DNA of 64,000 nucleotides from Porites lobata (taxonomy: Eukaryota; Cnidaria; Anthozoa; Scleractinia; Poritidae). A program made the translations under genes and the position numbers. A model generated the notes under the pieces. The model was given only the letters and a program-made list of their open reading frames with translations. It made no database searches and was not told where the DNA came from. Positions 9,746 to 22,300 of this stretch are shown here, one piece after another. The stretch lies in NCBI GenBank assembly GCA_942486035.1, contig CALNXK010000134.1:195001-259000 (forward strand), read 5' to 3'. Every line of letters starts with the position of its first letter. Within the stretch, counting starts at the first letter, position 1.

Positions 9746-12660
9746 GAGTTTCTCCATTAAAAGAGTTTTTTGCTAGGGTTAAACAAGTTTGGCTTTCATG
9801 AGTTTCAAGGTGCAAGAAATTATCAGTATAATTATAGCACACAAACATTGTCATCTAATTCTTCGCACGTAGCCGGAATAAGCCAAGAAATGAAGCATAT
9901 ATAACGAAAAATCGTCCTCAGATGATCTCCATATTAAGTAAATGATACTAAACGTTGCGAAAGAAATTATTGTTTGTATCTGTCCTATCCATCGTAAAAG
10001 CGAGGGGTCATCGCATGACATCCGGTATATTAAACAGAGGTAATACTCACGGGTTTCACGAGTTGTATGCACTATTTTTCGCCGAGAAACAAATTTAAAC
10101 TTCAATTCTTACCTTACAGTAGTCCGTTCTTTTACCTTGCATTCGACAACAAATCCGTTAAAGGCGAACAAAGCGATTCCGGCACTCTTCTTTATGATGA
10201 GTAGCAAACCGCAGGAACTGAGGCCGCTTGACTGAAGTAAAATCCACCGATATGCGCGGCATTCTCACTACAAATATAAACAAACGTCGCGGAGAAAAAA
10301 AGACGAGGAGGAAAAAATGCCAGATCTTCGCCTTGGCAATGTATTCCAGCTACCATGCCGACGTATCTCCAGAAGGAGGACTCGGCGTGGGGACAAACCC
10401 TGTGATCTTTTTTTAGAAGCCCTTTGCGCGCAAACTAATTTATTCTGGCGCGAAATGAAGAATATGTATACTGAAATCTAATCCACGACAAGAAGATTTT
10501 CGCACTGTAGCGCGACATATTAAATGCCTATTTTTACAAGTACGCGGAGAAAGTGGTCCACTAGTTTAACTTTTTTAAGATTAATTTTTACTCCACAAAA
10601 GCAAAATGAAATGTTTTATCTCTATGTTGTTTACGTGCCTGATTAGAAGTAAATTCATCATACATACCCCATCAAAATGAAAGTACACGAATGAAACGGA
10701 ATAAGTCTGGGACGGTTTAGTTTCTACTCAGCAGCTTCTTTGCTTTTATAACAAAAAATTAATGTTGCAGTCTGTTTTAAACGTTGGCATATCAACGCGC
10801 ACAGTCACTGAATGAAAACAACAGTCACGATCACGTTCTTCGAAACCGACCAGACGCGCGCGACCTACCACTGTTATATAGTAAGCAATTATCCTGAAGG
10901 TGTTAATGTTCCCGTGACAGTCTTCGCACTGAAGGTGTAAATGGTAAACCGAACGGTCGCTTTGATCATCAGAAAGACCTGTCAACTTTGATGATTTAAC
11001 TGATTAAATTACGGGACAGAAATTTTACTGCTTGCGGCTCATCGTGTTAGGCATGGTCAATGATAGTGCTGAAATCAGGACAGTTGGTACCAAATCAGAT
11101 TTGAGAATTTTGCTGCAGTTACGGTTAAGGAAAATTATTGCCCCCGCGGGGATTTCGCCCAGAAGGCGAAATCCCGAGGAGGCACTCTAGTAACTCGCGC
11201 GTATATTAAGGAAAGTACTTACAGTTGAAATATAGTCACACAGTCTATATAGAAAAAAATCTCGATTTGGTTGAACAGGGGCCGCGAGGAATCGGTAGGT
11301 AATGATGACATTTCTATTGTTTGGGCCCGCAAGTACGAAATGGTTAGGATGACGTAAAACACAAAAAATCCCGAAGGAACAGCTTACAATAGGTAGATTT
11401 TGTGACATTAATTGTGCAGTCACACTTCGATACTCTTTTGCGTCACGTGTTATCAGTGACATTCCGTGGAGCAGTTGTTATGAAAGTTATGGACGACACT
11501 CGTTAAGCGCAGATGAAGTTATAAGGTGCGTAGGACAGTGTATATTTTAACACTAAGTGAGTTTGCCAGACACGAGTTCACAATTCTTTGATTGGAAACC
11601 TTCAGCTGAACCTTGCCAGACACTCTTTCTTTCTCTTTGACCGGAATAAGACTCAGCCTAAAACAAGCAAGACAAGCGAATGATTCAGCGGCTAGCTTAT
11701 CACTAGAAGAACGATCGACGATTACAGAAATTCGCCGACCATCAAATTCTGTGCTGACTTATTCCCTGCTCACAGATATCCTTTCGCTATAAAGTTTAAA
11801 ATAAGACTAGAATGCGCGAGCGTGAATTGATCAAACGTCCTTTTAATTTCTAAGGCTTACTTTCCGGCAAATGAAATGAACTAAATGTAAAAAGTGAAAT
11901 AGAAATAGCGGAAAATTAAACTTCTAATTAAATCTTTGCCTATGGTTTAGAAAAGTATTCTTGAAACTGAGAATGATCGATTATGTTTTGATCAAAGCTG
12001 TGTAAATCGAACCGAAATTGCGTTTATTTCCTATATTTATCTCACCTATTGTATGGAATATGTGTGAACATCTTCATTATGAATCGGTATATTTCAAAGA
12101 GCCACACAAGGAGCAAGAATACTATAAACAGAGCGGGGGCAGCTGTAGTGTCACCTATTAATAGTTGTATTTAACTGATACATAAAGTAACACTGGCACA
12201 TCAGGTCCATTTCTAAGCACTAAGAACAAATGAAAGCACAAAAGTAAAAGAAGTATTTGCAAGTGTAGCATCCTTTCATTTCCCATTCATCAAATAAGTT
12301 CTTATCGTGTATTAACAGCATTACCCAGGATAAGATGAGGGTTCCCGGTACTCCACAGCATTTTGAAAGATCTCATGACAGACCTCGCCGCCTATTACCC
12401 GCTCAAGAAGGCGGAGGTGTCATGAAGGGACCAAGCTCACTCATGTCGTCCGGCTAAAGACAAAAAGGCTACCTTGTGTTTATAGTAATAGTAATAACCT
12501 TTATGTAAAAAGGATAACAGTTAACCCTGATGAGTCTACGTCCCTCTATAATAAATTGCAGAACATTACAGCAACAGAGAATAGAATAACTATTGTTACC
12601 AGGCTAAGTACAGTTTATTATCGGAATAAAATTAAAATACCTCACAGTGACTATATTATA
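9746..12660. other. Unassigned sequence with one perfect hairpin
   Basis: No gene recognised. GGGATTTCGCC at 11149-11159 and GGCGAAATCCC at 11165-11175 form an 11-bp perfect stem with a 5-nt loop. Confidence 0.4.
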
Positions 12661-12710
12661 TAAAGATTAAAACTATGATAAGTGGCAGCCATGGACAGCT
12701 GTTTCTCCCT

Positions 12711-12884
12711 CATTGGGGCTCATCAGCATGGCATAGCCGTCGGGTCAATGAACGGGGAAAATCCCCGTGTATAAAAGACCCTTAACTTTACTGTGCAAGC
12801 ACTCCTTTAAGCGACAGCTCCACACAACACGTGTGGGAACTGTCGGCTGGGAACTGCGGCTATGCCATGCTGATGAGCCCCAAT
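12711..12884. repeat. Inverted repeat, arms of about 28 bp
   Basis: The arms 12711-12739 and 12857-12884 share ATTGGGGCTCATCAGCATGG then CATAGCCG in inverse orientation. The roughly 117-bp centre has no coding sign. It is probably a MITE-like palindrome. Confidence 0.6.
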
Positions 12885-12898
12885 AAGGGGCTGTCCCG

Positions 12899-12969
12899 CG
12901 GGGGGGTTACTGCCATATATAGGTATGTGCCGCTGTGAAGGGTATGGTTTTCAAGCAGTTTACTCTAGG

Positions 12970-13008
<39 letters not shown>

Positions 13009-13217
13009 GTATCCTTTTTCAGGAAATTGATCAGTTGGTTGAAGATTTTATCTCGACCAGGGAAACTGCTACTCTAGGATAGGGGGGATTTGGGGAATTT
13101 ACTCTAGTATAGGGTACCAAAATTTAGCTGAACTAGCTCTAGTAAAGGTTAAGGGTTCCAGGGTCCCAGCGGCACATCCCCACCCAGAAATTCCTTAAGT
13201 ACGTCCCCGGGGGGGGC
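12899..13217. mobile_element. Short element with G-run ends and CTCTAGGATAGGG repeats
   Basis: It starts GGGGGG then TTACTGCCATATATAGG and GTGCCGC, and ends with the inverse (GCGGCACAT, CTTAAGTACGTCCCC, G-run). Inside are four diverged CTCTAGGATAGGGTA-like copies. I recall this layout as a common cnidarian dispersed repeat, but have not checked it. Confidence 0.55.
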
Positions 13218-13689
13218 TGACCATTGCTGCCACTGCCCGGGTGATATGGCTGTGCGCATTTGTGAGGTAGCGGTCAGGCCGTGCGTTAGTGTATGTGTGC
13301 CCCTTGCTTGAAGTTTGTCTTATATGCGATTAACATTATTAAAGTCCATTTGAAAGGAACTTCGTCATCACTCCTGAAGGGCAACATTCGTCAGATGAAG
13401 AACACTCATAGATGCAAAGCTTATCAGAAGGGCAATACTTGTCGGAACAAGAACGCACTTACAGCGGCCTTCACTCTCGCTTCCTTGGAGATTACATCGA
13501 GAAATGAGGAGGCGATTAATTCTACACGAAACGGGATTTACTCGCTTAAGGATTTTTACTTCCTACTTTATCGACCTCGATACTTGTATTTGTTTCTGAA
13601 TTGATTTAGTGCGCGTGTTAAATACGTCTGCGGTTGCAGGCTGTACGCATGTATAAATACACGGCAACCAGTTGGCTATTTACAAGCGT

Positions 13690-13765
13690 GGCCAAGGATT
13701 CGAACTCGGACGACCAAGAACAAATGCAGCGGGACTCGAACCCACTATGACCATGATGGCAAGAA
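13690..13765 (-). repeat. Two tRNA B-box-like motifs
   Basis: On the minus strand GGGTTCGAGTCCC and GAGTTCGAATCC lie about 40 nt apart. There is no A-box at the right distance and no cloverleaf. It may be a rearranged tRNA or SINE fragment. Confidence 0.3.
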
Positions 13766-13924
13766 TGACCAGAATGACCACGATTGAGGTACAATTTTTG
13801 CGTCATAACTCGACGATAATTTTATTTTTCGACAGAATGAAGTATTCCTCGTCACTGACGCGAAAACGCGGCCGAGATTAAACACTGAATGACCACAACA
13901 ACCATGAAGACCAGGGTCGTACAG

Positions 13925-14115
13925 GGGTATTTCCGTGATGCGTGATTGGCTGATTTTATTTTCCGTGAAACTTGAATTTAATAAATTATTCTTCGTGATT
14001 CGTGATCTGAAGGTTTTGCGTGACCCGTGAAGAACTTGAATTATTAACCGATATTCGTGATTTCACCACTCTATTTGGCGTGATTTTGAGATGCGAGTGC
14101 TCCGGAAGACTTATT
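13925..14115. repeat. Degenerate CGTGATTCGTGAT repeat
   Basis: Many diverged copies of TTCGTGAT and CCGTGA occur in one orientation over about 190 bp. It looks like the inside of a short non-autonomous element whose ends I could not fix. Confidence 0.45.
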
Positions 14116-14396
14116 TTAAGACTGAAAACATCAAATGTGACAAGTAACAGACTTCGCTTTAATTAAAGTAATCCATTGTGCAAATTCACGTGCTTTACAT
14201 GCCTATCATGGATCAGATGTCTATTCCTATGCCTACTAAACCAAGAGTAGATCAATAGAGGTCTTATTTCTCTTGGCCTATTACTATTCAAGACCATATC
14301 TAAATGAGATTCCTCCACATTTTATTTATGAGATAAAGACAAAAAGGTACGACAATGACGTCATTGCCGTTAATGTTTTCTTTCACAAAATAGACA

Positions 14397-14822
14397 CCTT
14401 TAGTTGTTTAGCATCAGGTTTTTTATGGGACACCACAAACCGCCAACTTTTGTTTGCGGTTAGGCATTTCCAGTTTCAGGTTGCCAAGGTTTCGAATTTA
14501 GCAAGACGTTCTTTGTTTCGTGCCTTCAAGTTGTTTTTTTTTTCCATTCGAGGTGCTTCACTTATACCGGCCAATAAACATGAAGAAGTCAAATATCTAC
14601 CTAGCAAGTCGAAGGCAGGTAGAGAAAACTATTTCTTGCCTTTAAACGTGAGGCTGTGAGATTGTTTATGGGAAAAAACCTTGCCGTAAATCACTTACCG
14701 CTGAAAGCCCTTCCTACCGTTCAAAAGTGAACTGCAAACTGCAAACGCGACCGCGATCACGTGGCATCTTCAAGTTTGCCGTTTACAATTAACCATGAAA
14801 AACCTGATGCTAAAGGTCTCTT
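14397..14822. mobile_element. Inverted-repeat element (TTTAGCATCAGGTTTTT ends)
   Basis: TTAGCATCAGGTTTTTTATGG near 14408 is matched inversely by CATGAAAAACCTGATGCTAAAGG near 14798. The interior has further inverse pairs of CAAACnGCnAAC-type sequence. An open frame across it has no recognisable domain. Confidence 0.5.
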
Positions 14823-15860
14823 AACAAAAGCTTTACGAGTGTGTATCTTCTCACTGGGTGCGACAGGATCCCATTAACCGTAACTTCACAACTTCGAATC
14901 GTCATTCCTCAAATAATTTGTTTTGTTTCACAATTAACTCATGAAATATTTCAACAAAATGTTTCACTGGAAAGCAAAATCAAGACTATTGCCTGGAAAA
15001 ATGTTTACTTTTTTTAAATGTCGTTCACGGACAATATAGTTAAGGTACAGTACTTCATTTTCAGTTAAAAAGTCTCCTTTGATGACTTCCTTTTTGTACC
15101 AAAAATAAACAAGAACACTCTTTTAGCTGTGAGTTCTACAATAACAAACACCTTCTCCACCTATCTCTGATAAAGTAGTACGGTTCCTAACAAATGGGTC
15201 AGTAGACCACTGATTACCTGCGCTTTCCCACCCTGTGTGATTGGACGATCTATTTCTTACATCAAACAAACAGGTAGGCCCCATCTGGAACTCAAAAAGC
15301 AATCTACCGTGCTAGCAGAGCCTTTCTTTCGCTTGCTTGATTTTGGCGAACTCCTTTTCTCCTCCTCACTTAAGAAAAAGACAAAACGAGGCTCTGCTCG
15401 CAGGCTGAAAAAATCCTTTTAAATGGCAAAATCTTTTTCAAGGTTGCTATCAAGAATTAACAACAGCAACTCGTGTATTGACCGGTAGTAGTTATGCAAA
15501 TGCAATGCCATGCCTTTCAAATCTGTAACTGAATCACATGAACAAATCAAAACACGTTTTTTGAATGGCTATAGGTATTAGATCGTCTGAAATGTTTCGA
15601 TCCTAGCGGAAAAATATCCATCGTACGATGGCCGTGTATAACATGCAAATGGCAATGGAAAAACTTGAAATAGAAATCAACCAAAAGTATAATGCAGTTG
15701 AAGAATCCAAATAAAGGAAATCATCACCACTGCTACTGCTTAGATTGATGCTAAATATCTTTGCCTTTCAAAGTTAAAATAGGTCCCCTATATGCCAACA
15801 ACAAAAAAGGTTCTTGCTTTGACGCCTGTGTGCGGACGATCTAGTGGCATTTCGCAAAGA
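14823..15860. other. 3' flank of MTHFD1
   Basis: This lies downstream of the MTHFD1 stop codon (minus strand) and should include its 3' UTR. I found no clear minus-strand AATAAA in the first few hundred bases, so the polyadenylation site is not assigned. No other gene is seen. Confidence 0.4.
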
Positions 15861-16279
15861 CTAGAACAGACCAAGGACATCCTCAGTGACTGGGTCCAAG
15901 TCAATGTCGTAGAAGCAAGGTCTTGTAGGTAAACCAGCCATAGTGCTCATCTAAAATGGAACATTTAAGGTACTAAAAAATTAGTCCAGAACTCAGCTGC
16001 CTGAGCAAAGGGAAGTTATTCTTATTACGAGTCGTAACAGAGGTGCTAGAATACAGATAGGAAAATTGACATGGGGAAGCAGGGATAAAGGTTTCTAGTA
16101 AAATCCAACTAGCGGTCTATTATCAATACTGCGTTCTGATTGGTTGAGGTACTACTAGGCTATATGTTATAGCCCACTAGTAGCGAAAAGCGCGGACTTT
16201 TTGGCGGCAAAAAAGGATTAAAGTCTAGCTTTAACTAGCTAAAAGTTTTTTATTCTCGATATTTTTGACCAACTACTTT

Positions 16280-16314
<35 letters not shown>

Positions 16315-19300
16315 GGCCCATTCGGGCTCGAGGGATAATTCTTAAATATTTATAACCACTTGTATGATTACAGACCGCACTGGACTCCACTCAGGCCTAT
16401 TAGCATTACTACGCATAATAGTCATGCTGAACAGAGGGCACTTGCTTTCATTTCATTTACCCAGGAATGCATACGAAAGAAATTATGAAAAGAACGCTTC
16501 GCCGTTAAAGTTAACGAGATAATTACTGGGCTGCCTGTGCGCCCAGTCATAAAATGGGCTTTCGGTCGTCGGTGTCAAAAAGTGGTCTCCCGGGGGAGGG
16601 AAGACACGAGGGTCTGGTTCCGAGAAACAATGTTTTCACATATGGTTTCATATGAGTTTCTCTTGCACGGAGCCTTGCACGGATACTTTTTGTACCTTGT
16701 CTGCGCTCCCCCTGAAAAACCCACAAGGCGTTGCGAACCTGAAGAAAGCTATTTGCCTTGTTCGAAGCGATTCGACCATGGGAGTCACTCGATAATTTTT
16801 TTTATTGTTCGAGTTTAAGTCAGTTAGATGATGTTGGCGCTGGGAAACTCAGAGAAATGCTCGCGTTGCATTTAAACCGACAGGCCGTTCACAGTAGGTT
16901 TACACTAAAAGATGACTGTGAGCGTCAGGTTTGGAACGCCGTGGCCGCTTCGTGAACTCAAAGAGAGAATTATCGATCGATGTAGTACATGACCAATTAA
17001 GAAGCACAATTTATGAGCAAAGTATTTCACCAGTTGACGACACTATGGCTGAAGACTTGATTGTAAGCCTTCGTAGTCAGTGAAGCGAACAACTCAGTTG
17101 CCGATGAATGGCACTACGCACGTCCATGAGCGAGGGACGTGACAACTTTACCATGTTAGAAGACTGGCTTTTCCTTTAGATATTTCCTTCTATTTAATGC
17201 AACACACGCCACATTGGAGGTCTAAATTTCGGATACTGAGTATAAAGAAGACACGGACAAAAATAGGGACTCTGAGAATTTCGCACACAAGTTTAAAGCT
17301 TCTCCGGCACATCCCATCCGGGAGCTTCACAGAGAGCGACTTGAGGAAAATAGGAGCTATGACTGACAAGGTTTGGTGACTCAGTAGAGCCTTCAAGTGT
17401 AGCCCACGTCGAGGTTTCAGGGGGTTTGGTTTTGTTTGTATCTGTATCTTACTAAGCTTTTGTCATTAAATTTGTACATGATCTTGTGATCACAATTCTG
17501 TGTTTTCGCCCATTCAGAAAGCACGCTATATTGATGTCAGCATTAGTGAGTTTCAGAAACATGCCTTTGAAAGTTTTCAGCTCTCGTGATGTTTCTTGAT
17601 ATTTCTTTTAGCATTTTATGGAGATGTAAACTGAAGTCACCGCAAAATGGAAACTTAAAAAAGCGTATAATCCATTTATCTCGAAACATAACACACATGA
17701 CTTATACGACCTTTATTTTCGTAAAGGTGTTTTGAATACAAACGAACACAGTCAATGTGAGGGGCAAAAACAGCATTAATATAAATGAACCATAGGGTTT
17801 TAACTAATATAAGGGTCAATTATTGTGCATTGAGATGAATCGCTTGAAAAGAGAGACTTCGCTTGAAGATGTGATCAGAAGTAAACAAAGGCATAATAGT
17901 GCGTTACGTTCAGTCTTTTTAATATCCAAGGAGTCACTGTGAATAGTGTTTCCATATTGTTTAGCTGGCACAAAAACTTCGGACGAGTTATAAAGCGGCA
18001 TAGTTATCTTCCATGAAGAAAAGTTCGTCAAGGGTGAGACAAACAGAACTGGAGCGAATTCTTAACTCGCATCGGTATCAGGTAAAAAATATGTTATCGA
18101 TCGTTTCATCTATTTTAATACATTGTTTGAAGTGCGTGCTGGTGAACGCAACATGCGAGCGAGAAATTTTTAAACTTTTTTAGGTCTCAAAATGCAAAGG
18201 ATTTTATTCCTTTAAGTTAGAGAAAAATACGATGAGGAAAATCTTAAAACTGAATATTTTTCATCTTGTGGAAAAAATAGTGCGTTTTCTTGTAGACTGT
18301 GGACCGCAAATTAGGATCGCACTTTTCACAAACATGCGAATTCTGAAGTTCAGAAGCCAACCGACGATTGCGTTTTTCGCTGCTGTCAATCATCTTAACG
18401 GACCTCTTAGGAAACAAAAGTTTACTTCACGGGTTCAAAAGGTCATGATTTGTGATTTGTGGATTTCGATCCGTTTTGTGTGTTTCTCTGTTTCAAGGTT
18501 CGTTGCTTGTGATCGTAATTATGATTGACGGCAGCTATAAACACAATTGTGAAGGTGGCTTTTGAACTTCAGAGTTCGCATGATTGTGAAAAGCGCAGCA
18601 AAGTCTCCGTGCAGTGAGTGAGGCCCCTGGATCAGGCGGGATCAATGGGCAGTTAACTGTCTGTTTTAGTATACTTCTGGTTTTCATACAATACAATATT
18701 TCTGTCTAATGTAAATCAGCTCAGTCTGTCGCATTTTATGCTCGTAGAACGACAACAATTTTTGGGATTTCCAGTTACGTCAAATTAGTCATGTTATACT
18801 GTCACGCTATATTTTGGGGCACAGAGGGATTGGGGGAGGGGTACGTGGAAATAACGCAAATTGTTTTAATGGCTAACTTGTTTATTTTTATTCATAATGG
18901 TGGAATTTAAAATTTATTATACAGCCCCCACTTGGTTACGAAAGTCTTTCAAAAGGGTACAATGTTCTGAATGAGTTTATGTTTCAGTCTCACATGAGAT
19001 TCCGATCTGTTGCATGCAATGGTTGCCAAGAAGGTTTTATGGTAGCCTGAGTGTGTATAGCCGCCCCCTCCCTTCAGAAAAAATAGCCCCTTGGCAGCCC
19101 AGTTAAAAATCGCCTTTCGGCGATTCTTGTTGAGAAAGAAAGAACATTCATGGCCATCCTTTAAATTAATCACCTTCAAATCATCGAGGGAGTCATGCGC
19201 AGTTGTACTTCTCTGCTTTTGACAATGGTCTTGAAATAACAACTGCAATTTTATTAATTCACCGCTCAAACGCGTTAAATGTAGCGAATTTCCAGAGCTG

Positions 19301-22300
19301 AATTTTAAGGGAGTGCATCGTGCACCTCAGTTAAGCAAGACACAGGAAAATTCGTTGTGCCATATGAACATCGTCTACATAACATCACATTAGGAAGTGC
19401 AGTGTCAAAAATAAATTTATCCTATTTATGGATTGACATCCTCATTGCCGTCGCCACCGTGGTTCCTAAAGGCCTTAAATCGAAAACACAGACACCATTG
19501 TATCGCATCCCTTTTTTCCCATGAATGAACGTATTACTGGCGAGAGTGTATTTCTCGGTGTACTACAACCTTTAGAGGTGTACGTTTTTTGCAAGGAGAC
19601 GTAGGGTTAAGTCTGCACATCGGTGATGATAAAGAATACATACCGTGCCAACAAGCGGGTAAAGAAATCCTGCACCGACGCTAGCTCGTACATCACGGAT
19701 TGGGAGGACGAAGCCTGAGGAAAAAATAGAAAAGAAACAGCTACGATAGGTTAAGAGCGCAGGTGTTTAAATTCCCAGAGGAAGTGGTACTTCTCACATG
19801 TCATGTTTTGATAAGACACAGGGATGTCCTTCTTACAACAGTGTCCTTTTTTCTGGTTTGGAGGCCTTACAGAAGTTTTTCCTGTTACTAAAGCAGTCAT
19901 ATAGACGGCGCTGTATGTTTATGTTTAGTGCTGCAGGATAGTGGAACAGACTATGTGCAGAGCTAAAAGACTGACTTAACCAATTCTTTTGTTAGTTGCT
20001 CGTCAAGTCTTTACCTATGAATCTCTATATTGAGTGACTGTTTTTGGTTTTGTTTTGTTCATTTTTTTCTGAGGTCCCTCCCTGATCGGTCCATTTGTAG
20101 ATTATCGAGAGATATTAAGGGCTCCCCTCAATAAAGAAAGTTTCCTGTCTAGGCATTACAAGAGCGTACACCTAACAGTGTTGTCCGCGCTAGAGGGGTA
20201 TCCACCTTAAAGAGATGTTCGTTTTACTGTAGGTGTGTCTACATCACAGGTTTCCTCTTAGGGTAACAGCTCTCTACTTATCTATATATACATTTCTTTC
20301 TTCAATTTGTCATCTTTTTTTTGAAGTTCATTAATGGCAGTTTAAAGGTGCTGTCGTTATTTGTGCCTGGTGACTAGTGGTAATGCCTTCGTACCTTTGG
20401 GGCATCCCTTCAGTTCGGGATTGTGCGACAGGGACAAATGCGTCTTGGCCATACATATTGGCAAGTCATTGAAGCCCTGCAGAAAGTAAAATTCGGACGG
20501 TTCAAGACCGAAGTTAAAAAACATACTAAATTAACATGTAAGACCATTTAAATTTTGTTCATGCGCTGGTGCAAATAGGCATTACATTAACGTGCACGTT
20601 ACAGAATCCATTAAAAAAGTACAGTAATTGACAGTCCTTGACTTCTTAAATGTATATGGAAACACGGATTTCTGGTTTCTGTTGTGTAAAAAAAATTGTA
20701 AATGGTAATTTGTTTACCCACGGAGCACTAAGGAGTTCATAAGAACTCGTTGAAACGTGTCCGTGCGTTCAACTGTCAAATTACAAATTTTTTACATGAT
20801 ATTGTGTTGCACAATATAGTTCTTAAATCTTGCATTGTGAATGAAAATAGACAGAGTGATTTTGTCACAGCAAGCTCTTCAAAGACCTTACCAGGAGGAT
20901 ATGATGAGTTTAACTTCTCACCTGTTTCTTGTATCGTTCAATTTTCCTCTGTGCTTCAGGCTGCAACTCAATGTCATCTGCTCCATAAATTTTCTGCGCG
21001 ATAATTCGCATCTTATCTTCTATTGGCAGCTGAAAATAATGATTGAGTCACCACACTACTTGGCACAGGGGTTATAGAACGAACATAATCAGTGTAATGA
21101 GGTAATAAACGATAAAAATAAGGCCCTTTCTAGCAACATATAGTTTGTTGTCTCATGTCGCAAAAGGTCACCCGTACCCTTCTTTCTCAAATCAAATTGC
21201 CTTCCCCTGCCTAGCATATTTTTCAGAGATTGTAGCTATTTATTGTATGATATCAACAGACAGACAGCACCAGTTAGTATTCTCAATCAGTTCGTTAAAA
21301 CAAGTCAGATTCATAACTACAGAACAAGATCTGTCTCTAGCAACTCGTTTTATGTTAAGTTCTCTAGAACCGATAAAATGTATGCCTTTTTCACGAGAAT
21401 CGGTGTCCAAATTTGGAACTCTATTCCGTATTCGATTAAAATACTTAAACGTTCGTCCTTTCGTAAAAAAAAAAGGAATTATTACTAAATTTTTTGCGGT
21501 CAGAAGATGATTATGTCGAAGTCTCCCGTCTTATTAAGTTATTTAATACTTTAGGTTAGCCTCTCTTCGTAATCGTTATGTACATGCCTTGTTTTATGTT
21601 AGTTTAAATTCTATTTACTGTATTGTAGTGTCTTCACTGTTATTTAGTCCATCTATATATAAATCTTGTTTTGTAATATGTCTTCATCTCCCCCCGCCTC
21701 GATTAGTTCATAAGCTATTTGCGGGTGGGAAAGTAATGTAATTAGTTATTTTCCAATTTTCAATAAAATTTGTTGTTTTGTTGTTGTTGTTGGTCAAACG
21801 TTTCACTACGTTGAGAAATATTCGTGCCAAGGGCAGGATGGAAAGTTCGAATCACTCTGGTATACCTGAACATTAAACAAATTATCATGAATCGAACTTA
21901 TGGCCTTCCGTACAATGTTTGAAGAGTTTCCATGGAGCTTCCGGGTGTCTAGTGGAGAATTTGGTGATCATCGCACCGCTATTAATCTCGTCAACCACCG
22001 AGTGTTAATATAGCCAGTACGCGCTTGAAGAGCGCTATCCCACTGACCTTAAGATCATAAAGGAACTTAAACTCCACAGGTTCTTCCACTGCTCTAAGCA
22101 CAGCATCAGCCAAACGAACCGCGCCTTTACCTGCGCAGAGAACATACAAACAAACTTGTAGTAAGCGGTCAAGAGTGTCTACAAGTCCAAACGTTTCTTT
22201 CATATTTTATCAATGACTATCACCAAACAGGACTTTTTTAGCACACTGTGGCACTCACACGAAAGTGTTACACTATTAGCCATGCTAGTCTCCGTGGGGT